Shown here: positions 47,430 through 57,969 of the stretch, piece by piece
Numbering within the stretch: position 1 is the stretch's first letter
How the letters are laid out: each line of letters opens with the position of its first letter
From: Aquarana catesbeiana
Taxonomy: Eukaryota > Chordata > Amphibia > Anura > Ranidae
Assembly (NCBI RefSeq): GCF_042186555.1
Contig: NC_133332.1
Coordinates: forward strand, 206,239,609 to 206,303,608
Length of the DNA stretch: 64,000 bases
Direction: 5' to 3'
Position numbers and translations under genes: made by a program
The notes under the pieces: model-generated
The model's input: only the letters and a program-made list of their open reading frames with translations
Told to the model about the DNA's origin: nothing
The model's database searches: none

Positions 47430-48080
47430 CAGCTGCCTTTGTAATGCCATGGCAGGTGGCAGTGACTACACAAACCTTAAATCTTCTTGGGAGGACCTTG
47501 CCTTCAATCCAGAGCTGTCCTCCTTAGGTCTGCATCCGCAACAAACTCACTTTTATTTACCGATTTACTGCTCTAGTATTGACCGCACGCCAGTAGAAAT
47601 CCTAATCAAATTATGGATGGCTCCTTCCCACATGCAGCTAAACGTTATCTGCAGCATCCTGTCTGTCCTCATTAATTGCTGGCCTACCCTTAACCCAATT
47701 CTCCAGGTATCTGTAGAACCTGGAAATGTTCTGTTTGTCTCTGCAATGGCTTCACGTAGAACAAAATTGAGTTAAGTCTAAAAAGATCTGGTGACAGAAG
47801 AGATGAGTCGCCAATGGAAGACGCAGATGTGACACTTAATATCATGCAGGTCACCTCTCTGCTCCTGCCTTTTTTATATCCAGCTGCTGAGACCAACAAA
47901 GATTATTCCCAGATGCTATCCCCCACCCCCACCCTGTAGAGAATATTCCTCACATCTCAATCAATCACTGCTGGTTTTCAATAATTAATGCTACTTGGGA
48001 GCCTTAATGAAATCTCAGTGATGATTTACTTACAAAGATATGAGCCATTTATACATCTTTGAAGACATAAACAGGGAAAT
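47430..48080. promoter_or_regulatory. Candidate conserved non-coding block (intronic)
   Basis: Repeat-free stretch 1.3 kb upstream of the linker exon, with TCATTAATTGCTGG and AATTAATGCT homeodomain-like sites. The 108-codon frame across part of it has no recognised similarity. Regulatory role not tested. Confidence 0.22.
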
Positions 48081-48474
48081 AAATGTTGCAGCTTTTACAA
48101 AAAATCTCTTGTAAAAAACAAACAAACAAAATAAACAACACCATCTACATCAGGGCGGCTACCTTCTTCCCCTGATTCTATACATTTCTACTTTTTACAC
48201 ATGCTTTTACCGGCGTGTCATGTTTTTCAGATGCATTTTCCTGTGTTTTGAAGTGCATGTGTAGAGAGAAATTTTGTATAGAGTAGGAAAGCTTCTAGTT
48301 TTTATTGCTGTCTGCTTCCCTGTTAACTGCCAAAAAACACACACAAGAGGGCACAACGCCTCTTGCATTACCACCACACAATTTATTGAATTCCAAATAA
48401 CAAATTGATTTGACAAACAAATAAAATCAACAGGCTTGTGACTCATATGACTGATATGAACAGACTGAAAAGCT

Positions 48475-48507
48475 AACGTGTTTCAGTAGTCAAGCCCTCT
48501 TCCTCAG
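48475..48507 (-). ncRNA. Degraded inverse copy of the hammerhead-like motif
   Basis: On the minus strand it reads CTGAGGA (48507-48501), a poorly pairing stem, then TGAAACACGTT. It lies four bases from the plus-strand motif and is its arm-derived mirror copy. Confidence 0.4.
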
Positions 48508-48511
48508 GGCT

Positions 48512-48546
48512 CTGAGGAAGGGAGCTTGACTCCCGAAACGCGTTCG
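48512..48546 (+). ncRNA. Hammerhead-ribozyme-like core
   Basis: CTGAGGA (48512-48518) fits the conserved CUGANGA box. A stem GGGAG/CTCCC (48520-48524 with 48530-48534) closes the loop CTTGA. GAAA (48535-48538) follows, then CGCGTTCG, a possible very short stem III. This is the order box 1, stem II, box 2 of a hammerhead. A one-base extra A (48519) precedes stem II, and stem I pairing is not obvious, so activity is doubtful. Penelope-like retroelements are known to carry minimal hammerheads in their terminal repeats. Confidence 0.5.
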
Positions 48547-49377
48547 ATTTTTAATCTGATGTTTTCATGATAGGACTCACCGCCCAAGGCTGAAGCATAT
48601 GAGTTACAAACCTGTTGATTTTGTGAGTATCCATTTGTTGTTTGGCATTCAATAAATTGTGGTGCTAATGCACGAGGAGTTGTGCCCTCTTGTGTGTGTA
48701 TTTTGCAGTTGACTAGCGATTTCCCAATCTGTGGAGGGCTGCAACTGAAGAAGCATTGCACACCTAATTATCTTATGGAGCACTATGGATGAGCACTGGA
48801 GTGTTTTTTTTTGCTGTTTCCCTGTTAGGTTATTCATCCTGGTGACCATTGTCATTGAGCCCTAAAGGTTATGGAAATCGTAAATTTTTTTGTGTTGTCA
48901 CCAGAAAAAGAGAGGGAAGGTAGATCCTCTAATGGGGACACCTTTTCTGGTGACATCTAAGATTGGAATTTACCCCCACATTGAATGAAGGGTTTGTACA
49001 TGTTTCCACACTATCCAAAAGAAAACATGGCTATACATACACTTAAAGACATACAAAAATGCATAATACAATAAACTTTTGAATTTGTCTCTTGGCACTT
49101 GTTGTCATTGGAGATTTGCCCTCACTTCCTGTCTAGTGAACAAAAAATTTCTCAAATGGAGTTCAGGATATCAATAAAATCTATTAGGGGTTCTATCCCT
49201 ACCACTCTCAAAACTTAAAGGAAAACTTATTAGTGGCCATATACTATGAAAAAGAGCAATACACAACAATGCAAAACATGACGAAAACATAGTTTAAGAA
49301 TTAAGATGTGTGCATGTTATGTACATTAGTGATAACAACACCAGGACAGAACTAACTTGTAACATTGTATTTTGCAG

Positions 49378-49484
49378 CCTGTGGTAAGTTGACCGGAATC
49401 AGTGAACCAGTCACAATGAAGGCATCTGGGTCCAGGTTTGGCTCATGGATGACTGACCCACTGGCACCAGAAGGAGATAACAGA
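49378..49484 (+). CDS. OLFM1: OLFM1 (noelin-1) exon, linker into the olfactomedin domain
   Basis: A 107-bp exon between acceptor CATTGTATTTTGCAG and donor GTAAGT. It enters in phase 1: CC completes the alanine begun at 16292. It ends in phase 0 after AGA (Arg). The peptide starts ACGKLTGISEPV and ends MTDPLAPEGDNR, closely like mammalian noelin-1. Its cysteine corresponds to Cys227, which forms the conserved intradomain disulfide of olfactomedin domains with the cysteine in MICGTLYV of the next exon (family knowledge). It was too short to stand out as an ORF and is placed by splice sites, phase and protein similarity. Confidence 0.95.
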
Positions 49485-49796
49485 GTAAGTAATGCATGTT
49501 TGCTGACTCAATCTAACTAGTCTTCCCAAATACCTGAACTATCAATTTGTCAATACGGAAAAGTACATGTCTACCACTAGGAACACTTTCATCTATCTCT
49601 GGAGTTAAAGTGCTATTAAACCCAAAAACAAACATTTAATAAAATTGCACCTAGCTAATTCTTATATTTGATGGCTGCATTTGCTTTCCTTAGGCTTTTT
49701 TACCCCATTTTTTTTCATCTGGTGATCCTGCCAGTAAGTGTTATTTTTCCATTAAAGCTGGGTACACACAAATTGAAAATCAGCCAGTTATATTAA

Positions 49797-50035
49797 GGCT
49801 GGGTTCACACTTATGCGAATTTCCCTGCATCCAATTCGCATAACAGGAGACTGTGATCAAATATCTCCGAGGCAGCTGTGGAGCAGATTGCACAGGGGTC
49901 ATTTGCGTCTTTGGCTCCATTTCAGGTCTGAAATCAGGCAAAATTTCGAGCCTGATTCATCCCTGAAATGGAGAACAGGGACGCACCAGACCCCTGATGT
50001 GAGTTGCATACGAATTAAGTGTGAACCAGGGGTGT
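49797..50035. repeat. Dispersed 'GGTTCACAC' MITE-like repeat (copy 2)
   Basis: 'aaggctgggttcacacttat' to 'aattaagtgtgaaccaggg'. Inverse orientation relative to 32460-32665. Confidence 0.8.
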
Positions 50036-50204
50036 TGCTAGGTGGGAAAAAGACCAGGGGCTTCAACCCAAAGGTAAATTTGATCCCAGAACACCCCCAC
50101 AACACCCCCTTCCGACATCAGAAGGGGGCGTGAAGATCAGCGCCAGGGAGCTTTAGCCGGCACTGGATTAAAGGTGAATTTAACACTAATTATAGCATTT
50201 TGAT

Positions 50205-50690
50205 GGGGCGACACCTCTGGACCCCTTTACATTACACAGCCACCCCACACCACTGGGCGCCTTAACATTACACAGCACCCCCCTACACCTCTGGACCCCT
50301 TTACATTACACAGCACCCCCTACACCTCTGGACCCTTTGCATTACACAGCACCCCCTACACCTCTGGACCGCTTTGCATTACACAGCACCCCTACACTTC
50401 TGAACCCCTTTACATTACACAGCCACCCCACACCTCTGGGCCCCTTAACATTACACAGGGCCCCCCACACCTCTGGGCCCCTTAACATTACACAGGGCCC
50501 CCCCACACCTCTGGACCCATTTACATTACACAGCACCCACTACAACTCTGGACCCCTTTGCATTGCACAGCTCCACAACTCTTGAGCCCTTTACATTACA
50601 CAGGGCCCCCACACCTCTGGACCCCTTTACATTACACAGGGCCCTCCCACACCTCTAGACCTCTTTTGGAATACACAGCCCCCCGCTGCC
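50205..50690. repeat. ~38-bp minisatellite
   Basis: About 12 units of CCTCTGGACCCCTTTACATT then ACACAGCACCCCCTACAC, with variation in the C runs and a GGGCCCC variant block at 50425-50515. Confidence 0.95.
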
Positions 50691-50779
50691 TCATAAGTGA
50701 CAGGAACACCAAACTTGGTGGTGGAGCAAGGTTGCTTAACCCTTGGTACTGTCACAGGAGATAGACCTAGGTTCCTTAA

Positions 50780-51640
50780 CCACTTCCATACCAGGCACTT
50801 TCTCCCCTTCCTCCCCAGGACAATTTTTAGATTCAGCGCTGTCGCACTTTAAATGACAATTGCGCGGTCATACAACACTGTACCCAAACTACATTTTTAG
50901 CATTTCCTTCCCACAAATAGAGTTTTCTTTTGGTGGTATTTGATCACCTCTGCGGTTTTTAATTTTTGCATTATAAACAAAAAAGACTGCCAATTAAAAA
51001 AAGCACTGATAGGTGGCGCTTATAGGCGGCACTGACAGCACTGGTAGGCGGCACTGATGGGCACTGGTAGGCGGCACTGATAGGTGGCACTGGATAGGCA
51101 GCATGATGAGGAGCTACTGACAGGCATTATTGAGTGGCACCGATTGGCACTTTGATGGGGTACTGACAGGCATTACTAATGGGGCACTGATTGGCACTTT
51201 TTTTGGGCACTGATTGGCACTGTTGTGGGCACTGACAGGCGTTTATTATGGGGACAGGCTGGCAGGTGTTGGGCACTGATAGGCAGCTGATAGGCACCTT
51301 TTGATGGGGGCTGTGCTGATAATGTGCTGATTATCAGCACAGACCCCCCTCTGACAGGGAGAGCTGCCGATCGGCTATTCCTGTCAGCGTGAACCGAGGA
51401 AAGCCATTTACTGGCACTTCCTGGTTCACGCCATGATCAGCTGTGATTGGTCACTGCTGATCACATGGTAAGAAGCCTCTGTCAGAGGCTTCATACCACG
51501 ATCGGAGTTGCGGTGTGTCAGACTGACACACAGCACGGCGCGCGCTGGCTGTGTTATCCTGAGCATGTCATATGACGTCCGGTCAGGATATCACAACCAC
51601 TTTGCTGCCATCATTCTGCTATATGGCAGGCGGCAAGTGG
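50780..51640. mobile_element. TTAA-flanked element (copy H), both ends present
   Basis: An 861-bp element flanked by TTAA (50776-50779, 51641-51644). Ends are CCACTTCCATACCAGGC and GGCAGGCGGCAAGTGG. It shares 'gacaattgcgcggtcataca' and the GGCACTGATAGG array with copy G. Non-coding. Confidence 0.88.
51000..51300. repeat. GGCACTGATAGG-type irregular minisatellite (copy H)
   Basis: Irregular units such as AGCACTGATAGGTGGCGCTT and GGCACTGATTGGCACTTTTT, about 17 units. Confidence 0.88.
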
Positions 51641-52394
51641 TTAATCCCTGGAAAAAAAAAATAGAATTACATATAATCCTACATAATACCTAAATGTGGG
51701 TAAAACCGCAATCTCCACTCCCTGCTATGGATATAATATACTTACACATCAACTTAAGGATTTAAAGGATAACAAGATCCAAGGATTGTTCAAAAAATAG
51801 GGCAAAGACATAAAAAGACACCCTTGGTGACACCCGACACATGTGCAGTCACCACACTGATTGCTAGCTCTGCTTTAAAGGGAAAGGTATTACATTTCTA
51901 TCTAATTGTTAAATAAAATACAAATTTGTCGGTCTTTGAACTTCCAGCCCCGTGAAATAGCTTGCAAGTCTATATTTGGCCATTTACAAGTAGTGCTGAT
52001 TTTTTTTTTACAAATTTGCTCATCACTGCCAGTCATGTGCAATTCCGAAGAGTTCTTATTCCTAAGTGCAGAGCCAACAAGCCAGGACAAAATTGGTTGA
52101 TATAGGTTCTTGAACCTACTATAAATGTAAACCTTAACTGAAAGACATTCAGTTTACTAAAGCACTGTGTATCAAACAATTTCATTTATATTAAATAACT
52201 TGTTTCGCTTTAATGTTTGTTTCATCTCAGTGGTTCTTCTTCAACCTCTTTGTAGCTACTTTCTGTCTCCATGCATGTAGCCCTCTAATAGGCTTCCTAA
52301 AGGTGACATCAGTGGACCATGCCTGCATAATTTGTGTTTAAATGTCACTTGAAGTCTCTATGGGATACATATGTTTTCAGAGTGACTATATGGG

Positions 52395-52658
52395 GGTACT
52401 AAAGAGAGAAGGTTGCCGCTCCCAGACAAGAGTTCCATAGAATACATGCCCTAGCAGGGCACACAGGTGCAGGCTCTGCAGTGGATCAAAGAGCAAGAAA
52501 ATAGTCCTGGACGGCCACACAACTATACAACACCTTTATTCAGGGTTAAAGATCCAAAAACAGTCAGTCCATACTGCACAAAGGAAGTGGCAAACACCTT
52601 ACGCGTTTCACACCAAGGGTTGGTGCTTAGTCATAGCTAGCGTGGCATGGTTTGGCTT

Positions 52659-52705
<47 letters not shown>

Positions 52706-52860
52706 GTAAATAGCCAATCAAGATAAATCTCCATTGAAATCACCTCCCCATACACAATCAAAACAACAATGAAGAAAACCTGCGGGGGAGAGCTCAGAGG
52801 CCGGCGCAAGCATGTGAAATCCTAACAAAGAATATTCACGGAATACCTCCCTCCAAGAAG
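52395..52860 (-). repeat. Repeat with stem-loop plus GAAACGCGT motif
   Basis: The minus strand carries CACCAA-CCC-TTGGTG (52625-52611) followed by TGAAACGCGTAAGG, like box 2 of the motif at 48535. The plus-strand TTTATTCAGGGTTAAAGATC is the inverse of a tail-like AATAAAGG. The upstream box does not fit CUGANGA. A possible Penelope-like fragment, interrupted by a (TA)n tract. Confidence 0.4.
52661..52702. repeat. (TA)n microsatellite
   Basis: 42 bp of uninterrupted TA. Confidence 0.95.
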
Positions 52861-53584
52861 ACCTCTCGCCCAAGGTGCTGAAACATATAGAAAATGTATA
52901 TTATCACATCAAAAACATGTGTAGATGAAAGTATGGACCAATAACATATTACATTACATTAAGTAAAATATAACTGATCATATCATATATTTCAAAAAAT
53001 CATTGGTATGCACATCTAGAACTGGTATATGGGGGTAATACTCAGAAATAAGGACGGCATGCTATCACCCCATAACAGGAAATTATATGACTTCTGAAAT
53101 TACAATAACATGTTTAATATATGAGAATTTACCAAACTGGGTTATATATACTTTAAATTATGAATTATTTTTGAAGCAGGTAGTTAGTCCCAAACATGGC
53201 TTTACCACATTAGCCTAAGGTTTTGTTATTCTTGACCCCCTTATTGTGTGCAAACTGTAGATATTCCACTGCGAGTGAGTTAACAGGCACTGTAAACACA
53301 CAGCCACCCCGGACTGGGGATAATGGTACTGCAGGGAAATCTGCCACTGACATTTCAGTTTTAAATGTCATATGTTAATGTTTATGGAGAGAGGTGTGCA
53401 TTCCTGCTAGGTATCACTGCAGGGGTGGGTGAAATTTGAAAAGATTTGGAGGAAATGCATTGACACAGAGAATTTTTTTTTTTTATTACCTTCATTACAA
53501 AATGTCAACGTCTCTTTAGTGTCCCTGATGTAAGTCAATGAAAATGTTGTCCTACAGAGCTAATGTTATGTATTGGTTTTGCAG

Positions 53585-54259
53585 GTCTGGTATATGGACG
53601 GCTATCACAATAACCGCTTCGTCCGGGAATACAAGTCAATGGAGGACTTCATGAACAGTGACAACTTTACCTCTCACCGTCTCCCCCATCCTTGGTCAGG
53701 GACAGGCCAGGTTGTATATAATGGATCTATATATTTTAACAAATTCCAAAGTCACATTATCATCCGTTTTGACTTAAAATCAGAGACAATTCTGAAAACG
53801 CGCAGCCTGGACTCTGCTGGGTACACAAATGTCTACCACTATGCATGGGGTGGCCAGTCAGACATTGACCTCATGGTAGATGAGAATGGGCTGTGGGTGG
53901 TTTATGCCACCAACCAAAATGCTGGTAACATAGTCATCAGCAAACTAGACCCCAATACTTTACAAATCCTAAAAACCTGGAATACAGGATACCCCAAAAG
54001 AAGTGCCGGGGAAGCCTTCATGATCTGTGGGACTCTATATGTCACCAACGGTTATTCCGGTGGCACCAAAGTGCACTACGCCTATCAGACGAACACCTCC
54101 AACTACGAATACATTGACATCCCATTTCAAAACAAGTATTCACACATCTCCATGTTGGACTACAATCCCAAGGATCGGGCTCTTTATGCCTGGAACAACG
54201 GCCACCAAGTTCTCTACAACGTCACCCTGTTCCATGTCATCCGCTCCGATGAATTGTAG
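53585..54259 (+). CDS. OLFM1: OLFM1 (noelin-1) last coding exon: olfactomedin domain
   Basis: Begins in phase 0 after the TTTTGCAG acceptor and encodes 224 residues ending HVIRSDEL then TAG (54257-54259). It contains nearly the whole five-bladed beta-propeller olfactomedin domain. Visible motifs are VWYMDGYHNNRFVREY at the start, YNGSIYFN, DIDLMVDENGLWVVYAT, PKRSAGEAFMICGTLYVTN (disulfide cysteine, Cys409 by recalled human numbering) and ALYAWNNGHQVLYNVTLFH. Sequons are at NFT (288), NGS (307), NTS (431) and NVT (473). The residues GYHNNRFV and NFTSHRLP distinguish OLFM1 from OLFM2 and OLFM3. The protein is secreted and acts at the neuronal surface. The SDEL C-terminus is characteristic of noelin-1. 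Confidence 0.98.
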   Translation, partial: VWYMDGYHNNRFVREYKSMEDFMNSDNFTSHRLPHPWSGTGQVVYNGSIYFNKFQSHIIIRFDLKSETILKTRSLDSAGYTNVYHYAWGGQSDIDLMVDENGLWVVYATNQNAGNIVISKLDPNTLQILKTWNTGYPKRSAGEAFMICGTLYVTNGYSGGTKVHYAYQTNTSNYEYIDIPFQNKYSHISMLDYNPKDRALYAWNNGHQVLYNVTLFHVIRSDEL

Positions 54260-54502
54260 CTAACTTTAGCTGTCATCAACTGACCAAGACAGTAGGACTG
54301 CACAAAACAGAGAACATTAACGGCTGCCAAAACTTTGCTGTCCTTCTGTAAGGTCGGTCTGGGTTGAATGGCTACCATGTTTCCTCATTATCATTATAAT
54401 ACAAAAACACCTGCAGATCTAGACAACTTTACATTTTACATAACAACGGAATCAAAATGTGCTGCACTTAAGATCCAAGAAAATATACTTTTGTTGTTAA
54501 AA

Positions 54503-54508
54503 AATAAA
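54503..54508 (+). terminator. OLFM1: Possible proximal polyadenylation signal AATAAA
   Basis: AAAAATAAAGCTATAATC, 244 bp after the stop codon. Could give a short 3' UTR. Confidence 0.4.
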
Positions 54509-55400
54509 GCTATAATCATATAATAACAAGGCAGTGACTGTTGGCTATAATGGACAGCGCCCAACATCAAAGTTGTGGGATTTTTCTTGATGGAGAGCTT
54601 TTACTATTTGGAGACGAAGAACGCCCAGAACGATGACCATGGAACTCTAAGAACATTCTGGAATTAGTGTGAGATTGGGTATTTTCAAGAGAGAAACCTT
54701 ATAATTACTTTTTCTAGAGTAAAAATAAAAATCTCTAAAGTTCAGAGACTCCACAAGTATTGCTATTACTAAAAAAAAAAAATAAAAAAAAAACACAAAA
54801 AACAAACAAAAAAAAACCTCTCCTAAATCGAGAAAAATTGAAGGTCTGTATTCTGGCTATAATGGTAGTTTGTCCATATTGTTTAAACTTATGTATCAGA
54901 AATTATCATGTATAATGTCTGTTGTACTCTGAAGTATTCAATTGTATTTGTCTGTTTCACGCGATGATTGTTGTTCAATCTGAAGTAGTTTGGATTTATT
55001 AAGAGCAATTCATTTTTTTCTGTAAAAATCTTTAAAAAAAAAAGGAAAATATTTATTACATATAATATATACATATGGATATATGATTAGAGAAAGATGT
55101 TTACCCGTCATAGTAACTATAGAACACAAAGACCTGGTGCGCTGTCTCTTGACCTAGGATGAAAAAGGCGCACCAGTCTTATACACAGAACTTAATCTAT
55201 GACATGAAATAATTAGTATTAATCGAAAGCAGAAATTGGTAGATGTCTGTGGAAAAAGCCTCTAGATTCTTTGTACCCACTCTGAGTAATTGTATGAAAA
55301 TATTAGAAAATAATTTTTTATTATCATGATTTCAGTCATCACAAAACAAAGAGACCTACCATACAGAGCGATTTGTACTATCCACAGCTATCTAAAGAAT

Positions 55401-55406
55401 AATAAA
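55401..55406 (+). terminator. OLFM1: Possible distal polyadenylation signal AATAAA
   Basis: AAAGAATAATAAAACAAAA followed by the T-rich stretch TTTTATGTTTCGTTTTTC at 55429-55446, a plausible downstream element. Confidence 0.5.
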
Positions 55407-55449
55407 ACAAAATATTAGGATGTTCATATTTTATGTTTCGTTTTTCAAA

Positions 55450-56090
55450 TTATACCAAAATGGAGGAAAAGCAGAGTAGAGGTCACAGCAGTAAAGCACA
55501 ACATTTTCAAAATATTTTTGCCTTGTCTATTTGCCACTATACTTTTAATGGGTAAGGTATATTTTTTTGGATAATTCTAACACCAGCTCAGGATAATACT
55601 GACTGAAAAAGTGTCAATTGAATTTTATACAATTCAAATCATCAATCCAACAAAAGAAAGATTTATGTTATAGCTAGACTCAGTCATTGGTTTTCTATGT
55701 GCATTTGATATAGGGGTGTTTTCTGAATGTAGTTGGCTGGTGTGCATGAACATAGGTTGGGCCGCAGTGTGGACCTACAACAAGGGAGAAAAAACCATAC
55801 TGCAGCTACCTACACATGTAGGTCATTAAACACCTCCCCATGCCAACAAACAACCTTCAGTAATAAAGCTAAGGACGCACTGCACAGAATGTTGGATGTG
55901 GCCAGAATGTGCAAACACTGGGAGGGTCTTAAAGGGGCATTTTAAACTAGAGTCTAACAGATATTAACAACACTCACCACATTCATTTGAAAGAAATTCA
56001 TCTTTTCTATTAAATATATTTTTCAGGCAGCAACCAGGTAGTAATAACTTAGCAATCTTTGCACAAAAGGGGTCCCACACTACATAGGAG
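55450..56090. other. Intergenic DNA downstream of OLFM1
   Basis: AT-rich sequence with no gene or repeat I can identify. Confidence 0.6.
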
Positions 56091-56094
56091 TCCT

Positions 56095-56300
56095 TCCTCA
56101 GATTAGAGTGTCCTCTTACATTAGTATCCGCTAGGATCAGAGTTCTGCTTTAGATCAGAATCTTCCCTCATATTAGAATCCTCCCTTGGATTAGCAGTCC
56201 CTCTGTAGATCAGACTCTTCCCTTACATAGGAATCCTCCCTTCAATTAGACTGCCATCATTTGGATCAAAATTCACCTTAGATCGGCATCCCCCTTGAGT
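56095..56300. repeat. Degenerate ~26-bp tandem repeat
   Basis: Units such as 'gatcagaatcttccctcata' and 'ttagaatcctcccttggatt' recur about eight times with heavy divergence. Confidence 0.65.
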
Positions 56301-56829
56301 GGGGACCAGAGTCCCTTTATCTTATCAAGCAGGAGCTGTTGGGATCAAATGAAGAACAAGCTGAAGTAGGGGGGTGGAGCAGCTCTGCACAGAGGAAGAT
56401 TCGCCCAGCGTGCTAAAAAGGTGTATCATCGGTTACTAGGATACTGGTGGTCCTAGCAGCCAATGACAGCAAAAATGATGGGGGGGGGCCGGGTGTAGAA
56501 GTGGAGAGTGCAGGAATTCTTAATGTGTGCACTATGCGAGAGCACAGTGGGCCCATGTGCCTGGCACACATTGCACCCATTGAGGATACACCACTGATTT
56601 GATACTCCAATAGCAGGAATGCTACTATAACCCTGTAACTTGTCTGGTTATACTTTTACAGTTACTATTGGAACTGTTTCTACATCATTTACAAAAGTGC
56701 AGTTATCGTTTTACAGGGTGGGGGTGCAAGAACTGCTGAAGGAAATCAGAAACTACTCTAGTTGAAGTCATCTCCCGATTCCCTCAGCTGTCCAAAGAGG
56801 TGGACCCTGTTTGTCATTCTCCTGTGAGC

Positions 56830-57943
56830 AATGGCAAAAATATAATACTGTGCTAACAATCAAAAAATGTGTAAGCTGCGACTAGAGTGTTATACAGCAC
56901 AATCAGATAAGTAGTAGAAAAAGTTGTGCTAATAATGTGATGAAGGCAACAAATAAATGCCTTAAAACCTCATAGAGGAATATAAATACAAATATAAACA
57001 ATATTCAATGTGCAAAATGAATTATAAACAAGTGATAATCAATGTTAAAAAACAAATCTTAAAGAGCGCAGATAATGTCCATATAATCTGTGCGCAATAA
57101 ACATTGATTAATTGAAGTCCATATACTGTGTATAACAAAAACCAAAAACCAAAAATTAGGACCAGAAAAAAGGACCAAAAAAGAAATATCCCCAAGTGAC
57201 AAGTGAATAAGGCTCTTGCTGCAGTGAATGGGGTGCGTAGGGAGGGAGGAGGAGCTACGTCCTGACGACACCGCCATTTGAGTACCCGGAAGTTACGGGC
57301 TGTTCTGGAGCCAGCCGGCTTTCTATTTATGCCTATTTACAACTGCTGTTTGTAAGTGTATCTTTGGCTTTATTTTACTCAATAAATGTGAAGATTTTAT
57401 GCTATGTGGAGCAATTTATCTTTTTCACGCTGACATACCCAACCCATCCTGCTGCGGTCTGTGGAGAGGGTTCCTGTGGACCTGATGACATCTAGTGCCT
57501 GTCTCTGAGATCCCGGGCTGGGGTTACAGCCATCTGCCAAGTGAGGTCTCCTATAATTAAGGGACCAACGTTCTCTGGTAAGAGGCAGCAGTTTTTTGGA
57601 GGTGGAGGTTTCATCTACGCACCCCATTGACTGCAGCAAGAGTCTTATTCACCTGTCACTTGGGGATATTTCTTTTTTGGTCCTTTTTTCTGGTCCTTCT
57701 TTTTGGTTTTTGGTTTTTGCTATACACAGTATATGGACTTCAATTAATCAATGTTTATTGCGCACAGATTATATGGACATTATCTGCGCTCTTTAAGATT
57801 TGTTTTTTAACATTGATTATCACTTGTTTATAATTCATTTTGCACATTGAATATTGTTTATATTTGTATTTATATTCCTCTATGAGGTTTTAAGGCATTT
57901 ATTTGTTGCCTTCATCACATTATTAGCGCAACTTTTTCTACTA
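56830..57943. mobile_element. Fold-back element B with 15-bp TSD
   Basis: A 1114-bp insertion flanked by CATTCTCCTGTGAGC (56815-56829, 57944-57958). Inverted arms of about 335 bp (56911-57243 and 57612-57944, centre 57427.5) surround a unique 370-bp centre. An 81-bp extension precedes the left arm. Extension and arm each carry an A-run followed by GTGCTAA (GCAAAAATATAATACTGTGCTAAC and AGAAAAAGTTGTGCTAAT). The centre contains TTTTATGCTATGTG, also present in element A (36750-36763). No ORF of note. Confidence 0.92.
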
Positions 57944-57969
57944 CATTCTCCTGTGAGCGCAGGTTACCA

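Larger units (their letters stand above)
48326..48817. mobile_element. Fold-back element C with hammerhead-like centre and 10-bp TSD
   Basis: A 492-bp insertion flanked by TTCCCTGTTA (48316-48325, 48818-48827). The arms 48331-48507 and 48512-48707 are inverse and diverged ('acacacaagagggcacaac' on the left, its inverse on the right). The 110-bp extension lies on the right (48708-48817) and begins, read inward, AGCAAAAAAAAACACTCCAG. The two arms meet at a ribozyme-like motif. The architecture matches elements A and B. Confidence 0.85.
48270..48970. repeat. Dispersed repeat, 'gggacac..ttctggtgac' family (copy 3), split by fold-back C
   Basis: Left part 'tagagtaggaaagcttctag', 'tattgctgtctgcttccctg'. 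Right part 'tcatcctggtgaccattgtc', 'tggggacaccttttctggtg'. It is interrupted at 48326-48817. Confidence 0.75.
16293..49377 (+). other. OLFM1: OLFM1 intron, 33 kb, repeat-dense
   Basis: GT-AG intron (GTAGGC to TATTTTGCAG). It holds most of the mobile elements in the window. Stretches with no feature I can support are 16320-16850, 18900-19430, 19975-20440, 24030-24535, 24890-25550, 26920-27170, 28440-28975, 29230-29565, 30005-30830, 43260-43715, 44055-45470 and 47170-47430. These contain only short low-complexity runs or unassigned repeat fragments. Confidence 0.9.
49485..53584 (+). other. OLFM1: OLFM1 last intron
   Basis: GTAAGT to TATTGGTTTTGCAG, 4.1 kb. It holds the GGTTCACAC repeat, a 38-bp minisatellite, TTAA copy H and a GAAACGCGT-bearing repeat. 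The stretches 51650-52390 and 53060-53584 show nothing I can name. Confidence 0.92.
54260..55430 (+). other. OLFM1: OLFM1 3' untranslated region (long isoform)
   Basis: Repeat-poor, AT-rich sequence after the stop. It contains A-rich tracts (54770-54820) and AATAAA hexamers at 54503, 54724 and 55401. The end is inferred from the last of these. The length of about 1.1-1.2 kb is plausible for OLFM1. Confidence 0.6.

Noticed and set aside
50205..50690. CRISPR-like array
   Set aside because: Units are contiguous tandem copies without unique spacers, and the genome is a vertebrate's.
53585..54259. Assignment to OLFM2 or OLFM3
   Set aside because: GYHNNRFVREYKS, NFTSHRLPHPWSGTG and the SDEL end fit OLFM1 rather than the paralogues.
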